Source: Corbicula japonica (taxonomy: Eukaryota; Mollusca; Bivalvia; Venerida; Cyrenidae). Taken from it: a DNA stretch of 64,000 nucleotides. The DNA lies in the NCBI GenBank assembly GCA_038501625.1, contig JAZAYU010000037.1, positions 5,952,001 through 6,016,000 of the forward strand, written 5' to 3'. Below are positions 23,918-35,139 of this stretch, piece after piece. The notes below the pieces were generated by a model. It was given only the letters and a program-made list of their open reading frames with translations, made no database searches and was not told where the DNA came from. The translations under genes and the position numbers were made by a program. Position 1 is the first letter of the stretch, and every line of letters starts with the position of its first letter.

Positions 23918-23937
23918 GATCCTGGCACTGGGCGCCA
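23918..23937 (-). promoter_or_regulatory. Element A primer-binding site
   Basis: Starts TGGCGCCCAGTG on the minus strand, 10 nt after the 5' LTR. Its 20 nt are identical to the element B primer site. The complement reads as a tRNA acceptor stem and T-stem ending in CCA; I did not assign the tRNA. Confidence 0.85.
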
Positions 23938-23947
23938 AAATCGCTCT

Positions 23948-24613
23948 TGTAGCGTAGTAGTTAATTAATTCCAGGTGTATAACAAACGAACACTGATTAA
24001 AGTTTCTAAATAGATTTACTTTTCGACTTCTTAAAGTTACTAGATCAAATATTAAAGTTCTGAACAGTTTCTCTTGTAAGTAAATAAACTAACAATAATT
24101 TCTAGCATATATCTTGACTGACATAAGTACCCTTATAATAATTTAGTAATTTAGAATTCCCCGTGCCAAAAGAGTTCTAAAGTGAATTGTCAAATCTGCC
24201 TTCCTTAGCCTAGCTTTTATTCGAAATCCCCGACATAGGCGTATAGTACCCGAATGAATCATTTTGACAAGATAATAGCGTTTTGGGAGTACTTTCTGTC
24301 ATTTACTCAAGATTTATGCGTATATACATGGCTTATAATAATAATAAAATGACATAAAAGCAATTAGCAAGTCATGAAAACATGAAAATGACCTCCGACC
24401 AAAAGTGATTTGACATTTTGATGAATGAAGGACGCATGTACATTTTTACAACCTTATAGATGGACACGTTTAAGCTTTTTAAAAGAAACCTAATAAAATA
24501 AGATCCTAAAACCTTTTAAGAATATTACGAAATAACTTTTAAATTTTAGAGTACATAAATAAAATATAATATGATGCGGCAAATTATAAATATAATTTCC
24601 CCATTACATTACA
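23948..24613 (-). repeat. Element A 5' LTR
   Basis: 666 bp, TG...CA ends as for the 3' LTR. It is followed on the + strand by ATCT (24614-24617), the right copy of the target duplication. The last 60 nt of its sense strand resemble the last 60 nt of the element B LTR (AGTGTTCG...ACACCT...CTACGCTACA), showing that A and B are related families. Confidence 0.95.
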
Positions 24614-24617
24614 ATCT

Positions 24618-25305
24618 TATACAACTCTCTATTATTTTTTTTGGTTTTTGTAAAGAAAGGAAGGGATTTGTACTGTAATAGGAAAATTATGATAATAATT
24701 TACCAACATATTAGGTGTTAAACATTTATATTTTAAAATATTTTGTTTAGTTTCTTGATAACACCAAATAGTTTGTTTACTAATTACTATCTCGGTCAAA
24801 CTATTTTAGCCACAGGTATTTTCATGTCTTCGCCTGTATCTATTAATTACATTGGTCTCGATCGGTTATGATTAAGCAAGACGTTAAATAACTGTTAATG
24901 TAGTTTTATGGATATAGAAGACGTTCTTATGTCAATCTGTCATCTCGAACAAGTAATACGCCCTCACGAACAGTCTAGTGAAAGGTATACAAAAACAGAT
25001 ATTGTTCTGTATAATTTGGAGAGGAGAAAACGGCCATACGGCCGGAATGGGCCACGTCAGGCGTTTAGGAGATGGTTTGTTAGTCTCGTGGCTGAATAAC
25101 TAAACTTTAAATAAGATAAACTTATGACACTAGAAATGTATTAGGGAATATTAATACTTATAAGAACTGTTTATGTTTTAGAAAGTTGGTTAAGGCGTTT
25201 GATAAACTGTTAAAAGCTTAGAGATATATAAAGTTATTTCGGAACTTAAAAAGTGTTTGTGTTATAACACCTAAGACCTTTGTAAGAATTAACCACTACG
25301 TTACA
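24618..25305 (+). repeat. Element B polypurine tract and 3' LTR
   Basis: A T-rich run and TTTTTGTAAAGAAAGGAAGG lead to a full 637-bp LTR from TGTACTGTAATAGG (24669) to CCACTACGTTACA (25305). The start resembles the element A LTR start (TGTAATGTAATGG) but the middle is unrelated. A TATA box lies near 25225. The right flank passes directly into a Penelope-like fragment. Confidence 0.85.
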
Positions 25306-26245
25306 ATAAACATATAAAATATAAGAAGCTAATAGATCTTACCGAGACCAGAGCACCTGGAGTAAAATCAGCAAGAACACGATGACAGGCATAAAAGAAA
25401 CAACTCTAGCTTCTAGGTTCTTTAAAAACAGATTCCCCATTAACCTTTATAAATTCTTAAACCCCTGGCACCATCGTGCAACCAAAGAGGTAAGCATAAT
25501 GATCAACTGTAGATGGGTTAATCACCAGGCCCGCAGAGCGCTGTAAAATATCATGATGGTAACCTTTCTTTTTAAATTTACAGATTTTTTTTTACGAATA
25601 ACCGGGAGAAATTAACATTGCCTTTTATCTTCTTAAGTTTATAAATTAAGTCTCCATAAAAAACTGGCTGTGAAATACCTTGTTGCAATAGTGAGTTTAA
25701 ACTGCATCTGTATTTATGAATTAGATCTGGGTATCGGCGATAAAACTTGTAAAAATTTTTCCTTAATAAAGGGCAATGTTTATTTCTCACGGTTATTCGT
25801 AAAAACCATCTGTAAATTTAAAAAGTAGTAGTAGTGGTCTCGGTAAGATCATTGAGTACCCGCCCTTTGGCTTTGCAATGCTATTAGATTCTTATGTTTT
25901 ATATGTCTGTGTGCTTTTGCATGCAACATTGTTGAGCCAATATGTGGGTTGGATTTGTTTCACCGAGACAACTTGTATTTGTTTTGTGATATGAGAACCT
26001 GTTGAGGCAAGTGTGAGATTGGTGCACCCTAGAACTTGGTTTACACCCCCAGTGGCAATTCGATTTGCCACTGACCGTTCCAAGGCGGTAACCCCTCGGG
26101 TTCTCATTTTTGTTAATTGTTAGTGGTGTCTCTTTTGAAACTGATCATTTTATTAACCGTGCTCTCTCCCTCTCTTCTTCTTGACTGTGTGGGGAGGCTG
26201 TTTTTTCTGAATGTGGCGATTCCTGATATGCATATTTCACCTTTT
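25306..26245. mobile_element. Foldback pair of Penelope-like 3' fragments
   Basis: 25306-25766 matches 40490-40985 in the same orientation (element sense on the minus strand) and includes the reverse-transcriptase C-terminal segment containing QPVFYGDLIYKLKK. At about 25766 the sequence flips: 25767-26245 matches the reverse complement of about 40163-40850, with roughly 230 bp missing between 25820 and 25830. The result is a head-to-head arrangement with an inverted overlap. Inverted and tandem copies are typical of Penelope-like elements. Confidence 0.8.
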
Positions 26246-26267
26246 TTTCAAGGACTTATAGTTACAT

Positions 26268-26505
26268 GCATCGGAAGGTGGCATGCTCGTTTACACCTCC
26301 AGTCCCTTTCCAGTCAACAACGAGCTAAGGCTCACTGCCCATGTTTCTTCACTCCATTGTTGACTCTGTGCAAACCTCTCGAACCGTTCAATGTATGCAT
26401 CCATATCATCTTGTTTTTCGTCGAACGTCGGTAGTTTTGGACGTAATGCTTTACTACTCGAGTTATCGTTGTTCCCTCTACCCGCTCTCAGTCTTTCTAT
26501 TTCTA
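26268..26505 (-). pseudogene. Gypsy Gag N-terminal fragment, inverted next to pol pieces
   Basis: On the minus strand an about 75-codon stretch reads as Gypsy Gag, containing LRPKLPTFDEKQDDMDAYIE, FAQSQQWSEE and LSSLLTGKGLEV followed by a stop. It is oriented opposite to the adjacent + strand pol fragments. It is probably part of the same relic element, inverted. Confidence 0.7.
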
Positions 26506-26511
26506 TGTGTC

Positions 26512-27527
26512 AGGAGAGACCAAAAGATTGGGACAGATATCTTCCAGCAGACTTGTTTGCGTATAGAGAAGTACCACAAGCCAGTACGGGGTTTTCACCA
26601 TTCGAACTATTGTATGGTCGAACAGGACGAGGACCGTTACAGGTGTTAAAAGAGTTGTGGACCGAAGAAGAAACTCCAGAGACGCAGAATACTTATCAGT
26701 ACGTGTTGGACCTGAAACATCGGCTAGAGGAGACATGCAAAATAGTAAAGGAAAGCCTAAGCAAGTCCAGCGAGACGTACAAGCATCACTATGACAAGAA
26801 GACACGCAAACGGTGCTTATCCGTTGGTGATAAGGTGCTGGTTCTTTTACCGACTGACAGAAACAAGATGCTACTTCAGTGGAAAGGCCCGAACGAAGTA
26901 ACAGAGAAACTGAATGAAATGGACTACAAAGTCAGGTTTGGCGGTAGATCAGCAACATATCACATCAATCTTCTGAAGAAATATGAAGAACAGGAAAGTG
27001 TCATAGCTGCCAGTGCTGCCATTATTGAAGCTGATACAGGCGATCAGATCGGAGCTGTAGACGATGAGAATCTATTAGACCTACCAAAAGTCACCTCAAA
27101 AGAAACGTATGAGGATGTCCAGATATGCGAGACTTTAAGTACACAGCAAAAGCAACAAGTACGTGACATACTCCTTGAGTTTCAAGACATCCTTACTGAA
27201 CGACCAGGAACTACGACACTCACAGAGCATAGAATAGACCTTCTCGACAAGAACCCAATCCTGCAGGAGGAAAGACCAGCGCATCCCTCAAGCAAGCCTG
27301 CAACAAAAGAAATCGATGAAAGAAGAAAAGTCAAGTTCTGCTTTGTTTGCAACAGAAAAGGTCATATAGCGAAGGAGTGTAAAACGCTGAAAACAGACAG
27401 CAAAGTGTTAGCAGCATGCGCACAGGTCATGGTACCTTATACGTCAATAGAAGAGTGCACAGAAAATAGATTGTTGAAGTTAACCAACGGGACAAACTTC
27501 CAATCATTTCAGCAGGATGTACAATAG
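26512..27527 (+). pseudogene. Relic Gypsy piece: integrase C-terminus, RT linker, then Gag zinc knuckle
   Basis: The open frame starts inside an integrase (WDRYLPADLFAYREVPQAST, GFSPFELLYGR), runs through a GPY/F-type domain (VGDKVLVLLPTD, LLQWKGP, YHINLLKKY) and continues directly into the linker that precedes Gypsy RT (LSTQQKQQVRDILLEFQ, EHRIDL). Integrase followed by RT is the Gmr1-like order. At about 27290 it jumps to a Gag zinc knuckle CFVCNRKGHIAKEC, which should lie far upstream in a normal element. The single frame therefore joins two non-adjacent parts, probably two deleted copies head to tail. Confidence 0.85.
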
Positions 27528-27529
27528 AG

Positions 27530-27868
27530 ATGCTTGAAGGAAAACGGAACGTCATACAAACAGGGTTTGTCGGTGACAGGGAAGTCAAGGTGTTGAGAGA
27601 CACAGGCAGTGAGATGGCTGCAGTACGAAGAGAGTTGGTAAGTGAAGACCAAATGCTAAAGAAGAAGATCATCATGATACCCATTGACGGGCAGGCAAGG
27701 ATGGTTTCAGTGGCGAGGATACACATCGACACCCCATATTACACCGGAGAAACGGAGGCGATGGTGCCAACGTCACTTATATGTGATCTGGTCTTAGGGA
27801 ACATTCCTGGTGTTGCTGATAAACCAAGCAAACATGTGTTGCACAGGGTAAGGTCGGAGCGGCAGTAA
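27530..27868 (+). pseudogene. Relic Gypsy aspartic protease
   Basis: 112 codons with the active-site-like RDTGSEMAAVRRE and a C-terminal LICDLVLGNIPGV resembling the conserved ILG motif. It follows the zinc-knuckle segment after a short gap. Length is plausible for a retropepsin, but the flanking frames are broken. Confidence 0.75.
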
Positions 27869-28003
27869 TGACAAGATCACAGAGAAAGAAAGCAGAGCAA
27901 CCTTTAAAGGCATTACATGTGTCTGCACCATCGTTCGATAGGGAAATTAATGTTGGAATTTTAAATGTGTCATTGAAGAAACTCTAGGATTTGGCAACTG
28001 AAG

Positions 28004-28590
28004 GTGCTTACAAAGAGACGAAGACTAGAGCTGCATACAAATATGTATAGGATATATAGGCAGAAGATGACCTCCGATCAGGAGACAAAGCAAATAGTTG
28101 TTCCGATATCATTCAGAAGACGCGTTATGGAACTGGCGCATGAATCCATTTTGGGTGGCCATCTATCAGGAAATAAGACAGAAGACAGAATCATGTTTAG
28201 TTTCTTTTGGCCTGGAATAACTGGAGATGTGTCACGGTTTTTATCGTTCCTGTGAAATATGTCAGAGAACAATTCCAAAAGGAAAGGTGCAGAGAGTCCC
28301 ACTTGGAGTGATGCCTTTTATTGATGAACCTTTTCGCAGAGTAGCTGTCGACATAGTAGGTCTCACCAGTGTCGGATAGTGGAAACAGATACATCGTGAC
28401 TATGGTGGATTATGCTACGAGGTATCCTGAAGCGGTTGCCATTCCAATCATTGACACAGAAAGAGTCGCTGAAGCCCTTCTGGATGTATTCTCGAGAGTA
28501 GGCTTTCCTAGTGAAATACTTAGTGACAGAGGTAGCCAATTCACAATAGATCTGATGAAAGAAGTAAGCCTTCTCGTCTCGATGAATACC
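28004..28590 (+). pseudogene. Relic Gypsy integrase, N-terminal finger and core
   Basis: The zinc-binding half (HESILGGH in one frame; CEICQ in another) is split by a frameshift near 28245. The core follows with an Asp in VAVDIVG near 28350 and a second frame carrying GNRYIVTMVDYATRYPEA and ILSDRGSQFT. The third catalytic residue region is absent because the frame jumps to RT near 28590. Its position directly after the protease supports the Gmr1-like order. Confidence 0.8.
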
Positions 28591-29560
28591 ATAACGAGAT
28601 TTGATACTGAACCTATGGCTAATATAGAGGATATCTTAGCAAAACTGCGAGAAGATAAGTACTTCACGAAGATAGATCTTGCAAAGGGATATTGGCAGAT
28701 TCCGGTGTCTAGGAATTCCAGACACGTTACAGCGTTTACAACTGACAAGGGATGTTTTTAGTTCAAAAAGATGCCTTTTGGCAAGGTCAATTTAGGACTA
28801 ACATTCAATCGGATGATGAGGAAACTAGATGGATGCAGAAAGGTTGAGAATTATGTTGAACACACAGTGACCTGGCAGGAACATTTGGACGTGCTACGTC
28901 ACCTATTCCACAGGTTAAGAGAAGCAGGTCTAACGATTCGACCATCCAAGTGTTTGATTGGGTACAGTAATATAGGATTCACTGGACATACTGTGGGAAA
29001 CGGAGTACTGCAAATGGAGGAGGAAAAGATCAAGAGGATAAAAGAAGCTCACATTCCAAGAACCAAAAGACAAGTCAGATCCTTTTTGGGTTTGGCAGGA
29101 TATTATAGGAAATTCGTTCCTTCGTTTGCGGAGACTGCTGCACCGTTGACAGTTTTAAAAAAGAAAGGACAACCGAACAATGTGATATGGAGTGATGCAG
29201 AAGATCGATCGTTCCAAAGGTTAAAGGATCAACTTACTCGGTCTCCTGTATTGCGTCTTCCTGACTTTTAATAACAAGTTTCTCCTTCAGGCGGATGCAT
29301 CAGATGTAGGCATAGGCGCAGCGCTACTCCAGGAATATGACGACGGTATATTCCCTGTTGCGTTCAGTAGCAAGACGTTACTACCTAGAGAGAGGAACTA
29401 CTCCGTTACTGAAAGAGAATGTCTAGCAGTCATTTTCGGGTTCAGGAAATTCCAAAAGTATCTGTACGGCAAAGAATTCGTTATTCAGACCGACCACAGG
29501 GCGTTATCCTTTATACAAAGAAGCAAAATAGAGAACCCCAGAATTATGCGATGGGCATAA
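28590..29560 (+). pseudogene. Relic Gypsy reverse transcriptase and RNase H
   Basis: RT motifs include ILAKLREDKYFTKIDLAKGY, WQIPVS and MPFGK. The YxDD region is deleted or damaged between about 28840 and 28870. The RT connection (VRSFLGLAGYYRKFVP) is followed after a frame change by RNase H (LLQADASDVGIGAALLQ, NYSVTERECLAVIFG, TDHRALSF), fading near 29560. Stop codons at about 28761 and 29271 and missing segments make it non-functional. Confidence 0.85.
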
Positions 29561-30165
29561 GTATTTTTCTGAAGAAGGGAGCCATTGTCAAGATATATTG
29601 TTTTATCTTTGTTGTTTTTATATGCATTCTTTTTCAGATATTTTGACCGTTGTGAAAACACCGTACATTTCATGAATGATTGATTTTAGGCACTTCGAAA
29701 TTGTTAAATAAGACATCAAAAGAAACACAAATATTGTCAGAAATTTACGACGTCAATAACGTCATTTACGGTGTTTTCGCAGCGGTTCGCGCATAGTTAA
29801 TAAATAGTTTGATTTGTCAATAAACGTTTGCTGATGGTCACGTCAATGTCAGACCACAAAAAAGCCATTTCGAAAGAACGCGTCACAAATTGTCAGATTC
29901 TTAGCTTAAGCCAGTGGAGCAAGTCCAGCAAGAGGAGCAAGTCTACTGACAAAGTGAAGCCACTAAACTAACGAAGCGGAGCAAGTCTACAGAAGAAACG
30001 AAGCAAGTCCACAGAAGAAACAAAGCAAACCTACAGAGGAAGCGGAGCAAGTCCAATGAAACAGCGGAGCAAGTCCAAGTGAAGTCAGCCTTAATTGAGT
30101 TATCCAACTAGTAAAGACATTGTCACCTCAGTGAGAAGACATCGCTCTAGACCAACGTGTGACAC
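29561..30165. other. Spacer with short GGAGCAAGTC-type imperfect tandem repeats
   Basis: No gene. At 29915-30085 the phrase GCGGAGCAAGTC(C/T)A recurs about eight times at irregular 20-30 bp spacing, interspersed with ACAGAAGAAAC. It may be the decayed 3' region of the neighbouring Gypsy relic. Confidence 0.5.
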
Positions 30166-30169
30166 CAGT

Positions 30170-30545
30170 GATGGAAAGTGGTAATTATCTATATTTAATA
30201 AATCATCAAGGTACCTAGAGGTGTTGTTAAAAAGTGTATTAATATCATCTTGATGTTCGGTAGAAAGAGATAACATAAAGTCTCTTTCATAACAGTATAA
30301 ATACAGATCAGCAAAAAGGAGGGCACAATAAATACACGAAAGTTAAAACGAGGTCAAGGTGGTTATAAAGCAATGGTTCTTTCATAAAATGCTGAGTCTA
30401 ATGCACTTTCTAACTGGAAATAAACACATACTCGAAATAATTGACACTCGTATACCATTTTATGAATGAAATATTGCTTTATTACCACCTCGACCTAGTT
30501 TTAACTTTCGTCATTTGAAAAAAAGGAATTCAAGACTTTTATAAC
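30170..30545. mobile_element. Second Penelope-like fragment with foldback
   Basis: 30170-30335 matches about 41310-41470 (RT region, minus sense). 30337-30391 matches about 42232-42287 in the same sense, then about 30392-30540 matches the reverse complement of about 42215-42360. Arms 30337-30391 and 30456-30510 are inverted copies around a 64-nt centre. A segment of about 750 bp is missing between the first two parts. Confidence 0.8.
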
Positions 30546-32384
30546 TGATTTGTTTAAGCACCTGCTGACAAGTAAAAAATTGCTGCTAATGCAGCAAAAG
30601 GAGTACACGGAGTAAAATGCGATGTGTTTGTGTTAAACGTATGTTGAAAGCGAGGGGGCGCAGTGCTATGCAGCTTCTTAAGTGTTTGTTGTTTCGCCCT
30701 TTCGACCTCTTGGGCGAGACCATGAAAACGCGAGAACACAACACGATTCGAAATCGCAAAACCGCGATCACATCGCATCATGTTTTGCGTTGTGGCGATC
30801 TCGCCATGTAATCACCATACACAAAATAAAATAAGTTTTCCGGTCAGTTATAATAGTTGAATAGTAAAAGAACTAGAATGTGAATATAAACATTAGCTGA
30901 CTGGACAATATAGCTAAGAAATATAAAACTCTATCTTAAAGCATGAAGTATGTATTTCTGCAACACCACAATCAAAACTTCAAATATTAAACATGCCTTT
31001 GAAAGAATGCATTTAAAAAGGTTAGACACAAATAAATTATTCGACAGGCAAAGGTGATAATCTCAAAATTGAAAATTTAGATAGAAACTAACGGTCACGG
31101 TGGCATTGCTTTCGTGTCTATATTTATAAACTCCATCAGAAGACCATGCCTAGCATTGCCTAAAAAGTAAAATAATCAATACTCTATATAGAATTGCATA
31201 GTGTTCGCTGACCTTTAGGAGAGCGAGATAAAAAAACAAAAACAACAACACAATGAACACACTATGCGGGATTGCGAACAACGATGCGAGATCGCGAAAG
31301 TACGATGCGAAGACGTGATATTAATATCGTGCCCTCGCATACTATGTTCGCAATCTAGCTTCGTGTTTTGTCGTTTTCCTGGTCTCGCTGTCCTGATGGC
31401 GACACAAACATATTTAAATGGTAAAGGAATGAGATATATAAAACAAAAAGAAAACTGCTTTTCTACGGCACAACGATGCATATTGTTTATTTTCGTCGAA
31501 AGAGATTGTATAATATATTTAAAGAAGGAAATGTAATGTAAAATTAAGTTGAAATTTTAAGCAATAAACTTGAATGATTTGTAGAAAAAATGGCAGACTC
31601 TGTCAGATGTATTATGAAGCTAGTTCTGTCATGATCGAGTAACATATTAAAGAAAAACCTAATAGAAAACATGTAACTTGAAATCTGAGAATACTACAGC
31701 ACCTTGGAAAGAATATTATGTCATGTTCAGAACTAAAACAACAGCATTCGAACTCTATGACCATCGTGCAAACATTGAGTAAAACCTTATTGAGTTAAAA
31801 TTTAAAGTGTCAACCAGAAAAATACGATTCGGGCGCCGGATAAGTATTTCTTCATTTAATCCTAGTACCATTTTACAATGTACCCATGATTAACATTTTG
31901 AAATGGTGGTTAGTATATCCATAATAAAAACATAATTCTTTCATATATTGGTAATCAGCTTCGTTTTCCATTTCAACTAAAAATCTGAATAACAAACACG
32001 TAAACGCAAAAGTACGTTTAAGAATGAAACAGAAATAAACAACATACAGCAACAGAAATGAAGAAAACAACAACAAAAACGAAAACAACAATATTTAATT
32101 ACAACCACAAAACTTGTTGTAAAAGTAAGATTACTGGAAGAATCGAGCAAATCCGACCCAATGTCATGCTGCAAAAAATTGAAATCTTGCGTTTTACGGA
32201 CAGCTTTAAGCTAAACTATAAAATGATAAAAATAATGTTATTGTTTCAATAAGTTGAAAATTCTGATTTTAGTCATAAGGATCTTAAATGTTGTATTTGT
32301 ATATCGATTTGCGTCTCCAACCAGTAAACATTACTACATAATGTACAATGTTATGTACAACTTAATCACATTAATATATCTTTC
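30546..32384. other. Unassigned DNA
   Basis: No supported gene. Two patches (30640-30800 and 31210-31400) are richer in GCGAGATCGCGAAA-type motifs than the surroundings and may be small repeat remnants. Confidence 0.45.
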
Positions 32385-32432
32385 ACCTACAAAACGCGAA
32401 CCTCCGGTCCCGACGATGATACGGAGAAAGCA

Positions 32433-32740
32433 AGGTGCGCGAATGCCGGTGAGCGAGGTGCCCTTGTAAATTCAACAATAACAAGGTCGGTTATGTTTAT
32501 TTTAGCAGGATTTTTAGGATCTAGACAAACATTGCCCAAAAAGTTTAAACATAGTTCGACCTTAATAAGAATGAACTTCATGTGGTTGCAAGTAGTTTCT
32601 TTGAACTCGTCGGAATCGCCGAGATTTACTCATTATCCCTCGAAGAAAAAATAAAGCGTAAAAATCGTTCTAAGAAGACACCACCTAGCCTGTTAATGAC
32701 GATTTTTACCAAGCACCTCGCTCACCGGAATACGCACACC
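32433..32740. repeat. Imperfect inverted repeat, arms of about 62 bp
   Basis: Left arm 32433-32495 contains GGTGAGCGAGGTGC. Right arm 32679-32740 contains its inverse, GCACCTCGCTCACC. Similarity continues on both sides (GGTGCGCGAATGCC against GGTGTGCGTATTCC inverted). The loop is about 183 bp. It resembles a small foldback or MITE-type element; no target duplication was identified. Confidence 0.7.
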
Positions 32741-35139
32741 TCATTTTATCGGTAGCACCTTCGAAACTGGATGTGCGCATTATAAAGTAGCAGTGATCAT
32801 CCATTTCGGGCGATAACAACTACATTCTTTAAAATTACATTAAATTACCTCTCTTATTAGTACTCATCTAAGGCTTAGACCGTCTCACTGACAGCTGTGG
32901 GGTAGTTTAGGCCTACACCCCGTGTTCAGTTTGGACACATATAGCGTACGTTTGCTTCTAAATGGGAATATAATCAGCAAGATGCGAAGCAACCTTTCTA
33001 GGAAATTCTTTATGATTTTAAAGAAATTTCATGAGAAGAAGGTGCCTCTAAACGGCATCCACTTAAATAGGAATCCCACTCTCAGATGTTTTGCCTGTTG
33101 ACGACAAAATTGCGAATGTTCACCTTAATAAAGTCAATGCTTGATCAATGCATTTTATTTCGTTACAAATTAAGAAATATGCTTATTAGTAGTCCTAATG
33201 CTTTATTGCATCCGCATAAAAAAAACCTTAAATTAACAAAGTCGTCTTTTGCGAAAGTAAAATACTAATATAATGCGAGAATTGTATCAAACCGATTAAC
33301 AGCGGCGTGGGCAATAATAATATGCATTCCCATTACTGCCCATGAACAGGCTCAATCAAACCGAGCCTGCAGTATTTTCATATTAGTCGTGTTCGGTGGC
33401 TTTCAAAGTTCACTTTTCATCTATTACTAACATTGATTATCCAGCAGATGGGCTGTTTAAAAAAAAATGGCTGGAAAAGTGAAAAAATAGCGAAAAATTA
33501 AAGTTCGTTCAAATTCCAAACTTGTTATTCAGAATTTTTTGCTTATTGAAACTGAGTACAGAACTGAAAAGATTTTTGAAATCGGTCGACTGGTTGCTGA
33601 GATATTGTCATTTGAAAAATGGCAAGTGAAGTGAAAAAATGTAAAGAATTTAAGTTCATAAAAAGTCCAAACTGGTTGGTCCATATGTTTGTACAGTCTT
33701 TACAGTGATCAAAATCAATCAAGTTATACCCATATGTGGCAGAATAAAAATTTTATGGAGCTTTATTGACCTATATTAAAAAAATCAAAGAATTTTAATT
33801 TATGTGCTTAAAATACAAGTATGACTGTTTCTTATTATTTAAATGTGTATTTCTGTTTAAATACACGTTGAAGCATCAAATTTAAGTGCTTTAGAACTTG
33901 TGGCATCGCATAAAGATAAATAATTCATATTGTTAAAAAAGTGTGTCACACTCCTGACAACCACATAAGTGCAGTGTTCTCAAAAATGTTTCACTAAGGC
34001 CATTCCTGTTTGTCACAATTTAACATAACATGACATAGACTTCTAGGAAAAAACATGCTCTTGTTTTCATGTAAAGGATATGTTGACAGAATATTGCAAT
34101 ATGTGCATAATGTCACACTCCTGACAAATTTAGCTGACATTCCCTGAAGGGAGCTGCTGACAAATATAATTTCAATAGAGGTGATAATATTATAATTATT
34201 GCTTCTAGAAACATGAAACTAAATGATACACAAAACATTTCTTATGTACTATTAATCTTAAAAGTCCTATAAATTTATAAAGCAAAGAGGTACTGATTTA
34301 CTTAAGGTATTTTCTAGTCTACCACCCTTGACTTACTAGCATATATTTTGATTACATTAAGTATAATATGCTTAATTTTATCATTATTTGATGCCTAATA
34401 AATGCATTTTTAACTAAAACAACATTAAAACTTGTCTTTGCTCAAGCTTTTTGTAAAATAATGGTATGAACAAATGTGATTTTGAAAAGTGTCACACTTT
34501 TTTGTCACACTCCTGACATTTTTTACCATTTATTTTAGAATATTATTTTAACGGATGGTGCTATTTTGATGAAACTTTACAAATCTTTAAAGGGCATGAC
34601 GAGACACCTCTGCAAAGTAGGAAAATGGAAGTAGCTGTTTGTTGTATATTTTTATAACAGGAAAACCCAAACCAGCCATTTTTTTTGAAACAGGCCAGAT
34701 GTCTAAACTGGTACAAAAAGCTATAAATAGATTGCGTTTAAAAGTAGGAAGTATTGCTGATAGATTGTAAACAAACGTTCCGCAACCGAGACAATACATT
34801 CCTTGCTTAAATGCAGAAAAAATTAACCGTTCATGATATGATGAAAGATGGATTTTAATGTGTCTCTAACTTGGTTCTAAATGTAAGATTTTAATGGCTT
34901 GACCCAACAGTGAATTCGGAATGTAAAGAAATGCTAAAGTGGAAGTCTATTGGACTCTTTCTCAGTCGTTATCGGTTTAAAATCAGATTGATTGCTGAAG
35001 TAGAGAAATGCAAAGCAGTGAAACAGTCAAGAAGTCTACCGGATTTAAATTAGTGGTCTATAGGCTTAACAGTCACGTGCTTCTCCATGGTACAAAAAGC
35101 TATAAATAGATATATCTGAATTCGTTATACCAATAAAAG
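32741..35139. other. Unassigned DNA
   Basis: No supported gene. It contains the dispersed-repeat copy at 33345-33426 and three exact copies of TGTCACACTCCTGACA at 33944, 34111 and 34503, discussed as a finding. Confidence 0.5.
33345..33426. repeat. Dispersed repeat, second copy
   Basis: Partner of 12561-12642. The head holds inverted CAGGCTC and GAGCCTG (33348-33370), a 7-bp stem typical of a small element terminus. Confidence 0.75.

Larger units (their letters stand above)
14839..24613 (-). mobile_element. Element A: complete Ty3/Gypsy-type LTR retrotransposon
   Basis: All structural parts are visible on the minus strand: 5' LTR (23948-24613), 10-nt spacer, primer site (23918-23937), gag, UUUAAAC shift site, pol in PR-RT-RNase H-IN order, a 2.9 kb 3' region, polypurine tract (15507-15526) and 3' LTR (14839-15506). 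Target duplication ATCT flanks both sides (14835-14838 and 24614-24617). The LTRs differ at about seven positions in 668 bp, so the insertion is recent. It landed in the 3' internal tail of element B. The domain order and GPY/F-like C-terminus place it in Ty3/Gypsy; the clade is not assigned. Confidence 0.93.
7124..25305 (+). mobile_element. Element B: LTR retrotransposon without visible gag/pol, interrupted by element A
   Basis: Read in + orientation, B consists of a 5' LTR remnant (7124-7433), a 12-nt spacer, a primer site (7446-7465), a leader homologous to element A for about 100 bp, and a long internal region to 14838. After the A insertion it resumes at 24618 with a T-rich run, a polypurine tract ending at 24668 and a full 637-bp 3' LTR (24669-25305). 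The LTR copies differ at roughly 5% of positions by eye. I found no gag or pol in 7466-14838, so B looks like a large non-autonomous derivative. That the two halves belong together is inferred from orientation, matching LTRs and the A target duplication. Confidence 0.65.

Noticed and set aside
23773..23928. N-terminal extension of element A Gag with a hydrophobic segment resembling a signal
   Set aside because: It starts at GTG, overlaps the primer site and leader, and the first ATG is at 23772.
23948..25305. A single 1358-bp LTR bounded by TGTAGCG and CGTTACA
   Set aside because: The two outer ends look like inverted LTR termini, but the left element A LTR ends at 15506 and a second polypurine tract and LTR start lie at 24652-24669. 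It is two LTRs back to back, from elements A and B.
26117..26434. 105-codon + frame
   Set aside because: Spans the Penelope 3' end and the antisense of the Gag fragment, so it is not a unit.
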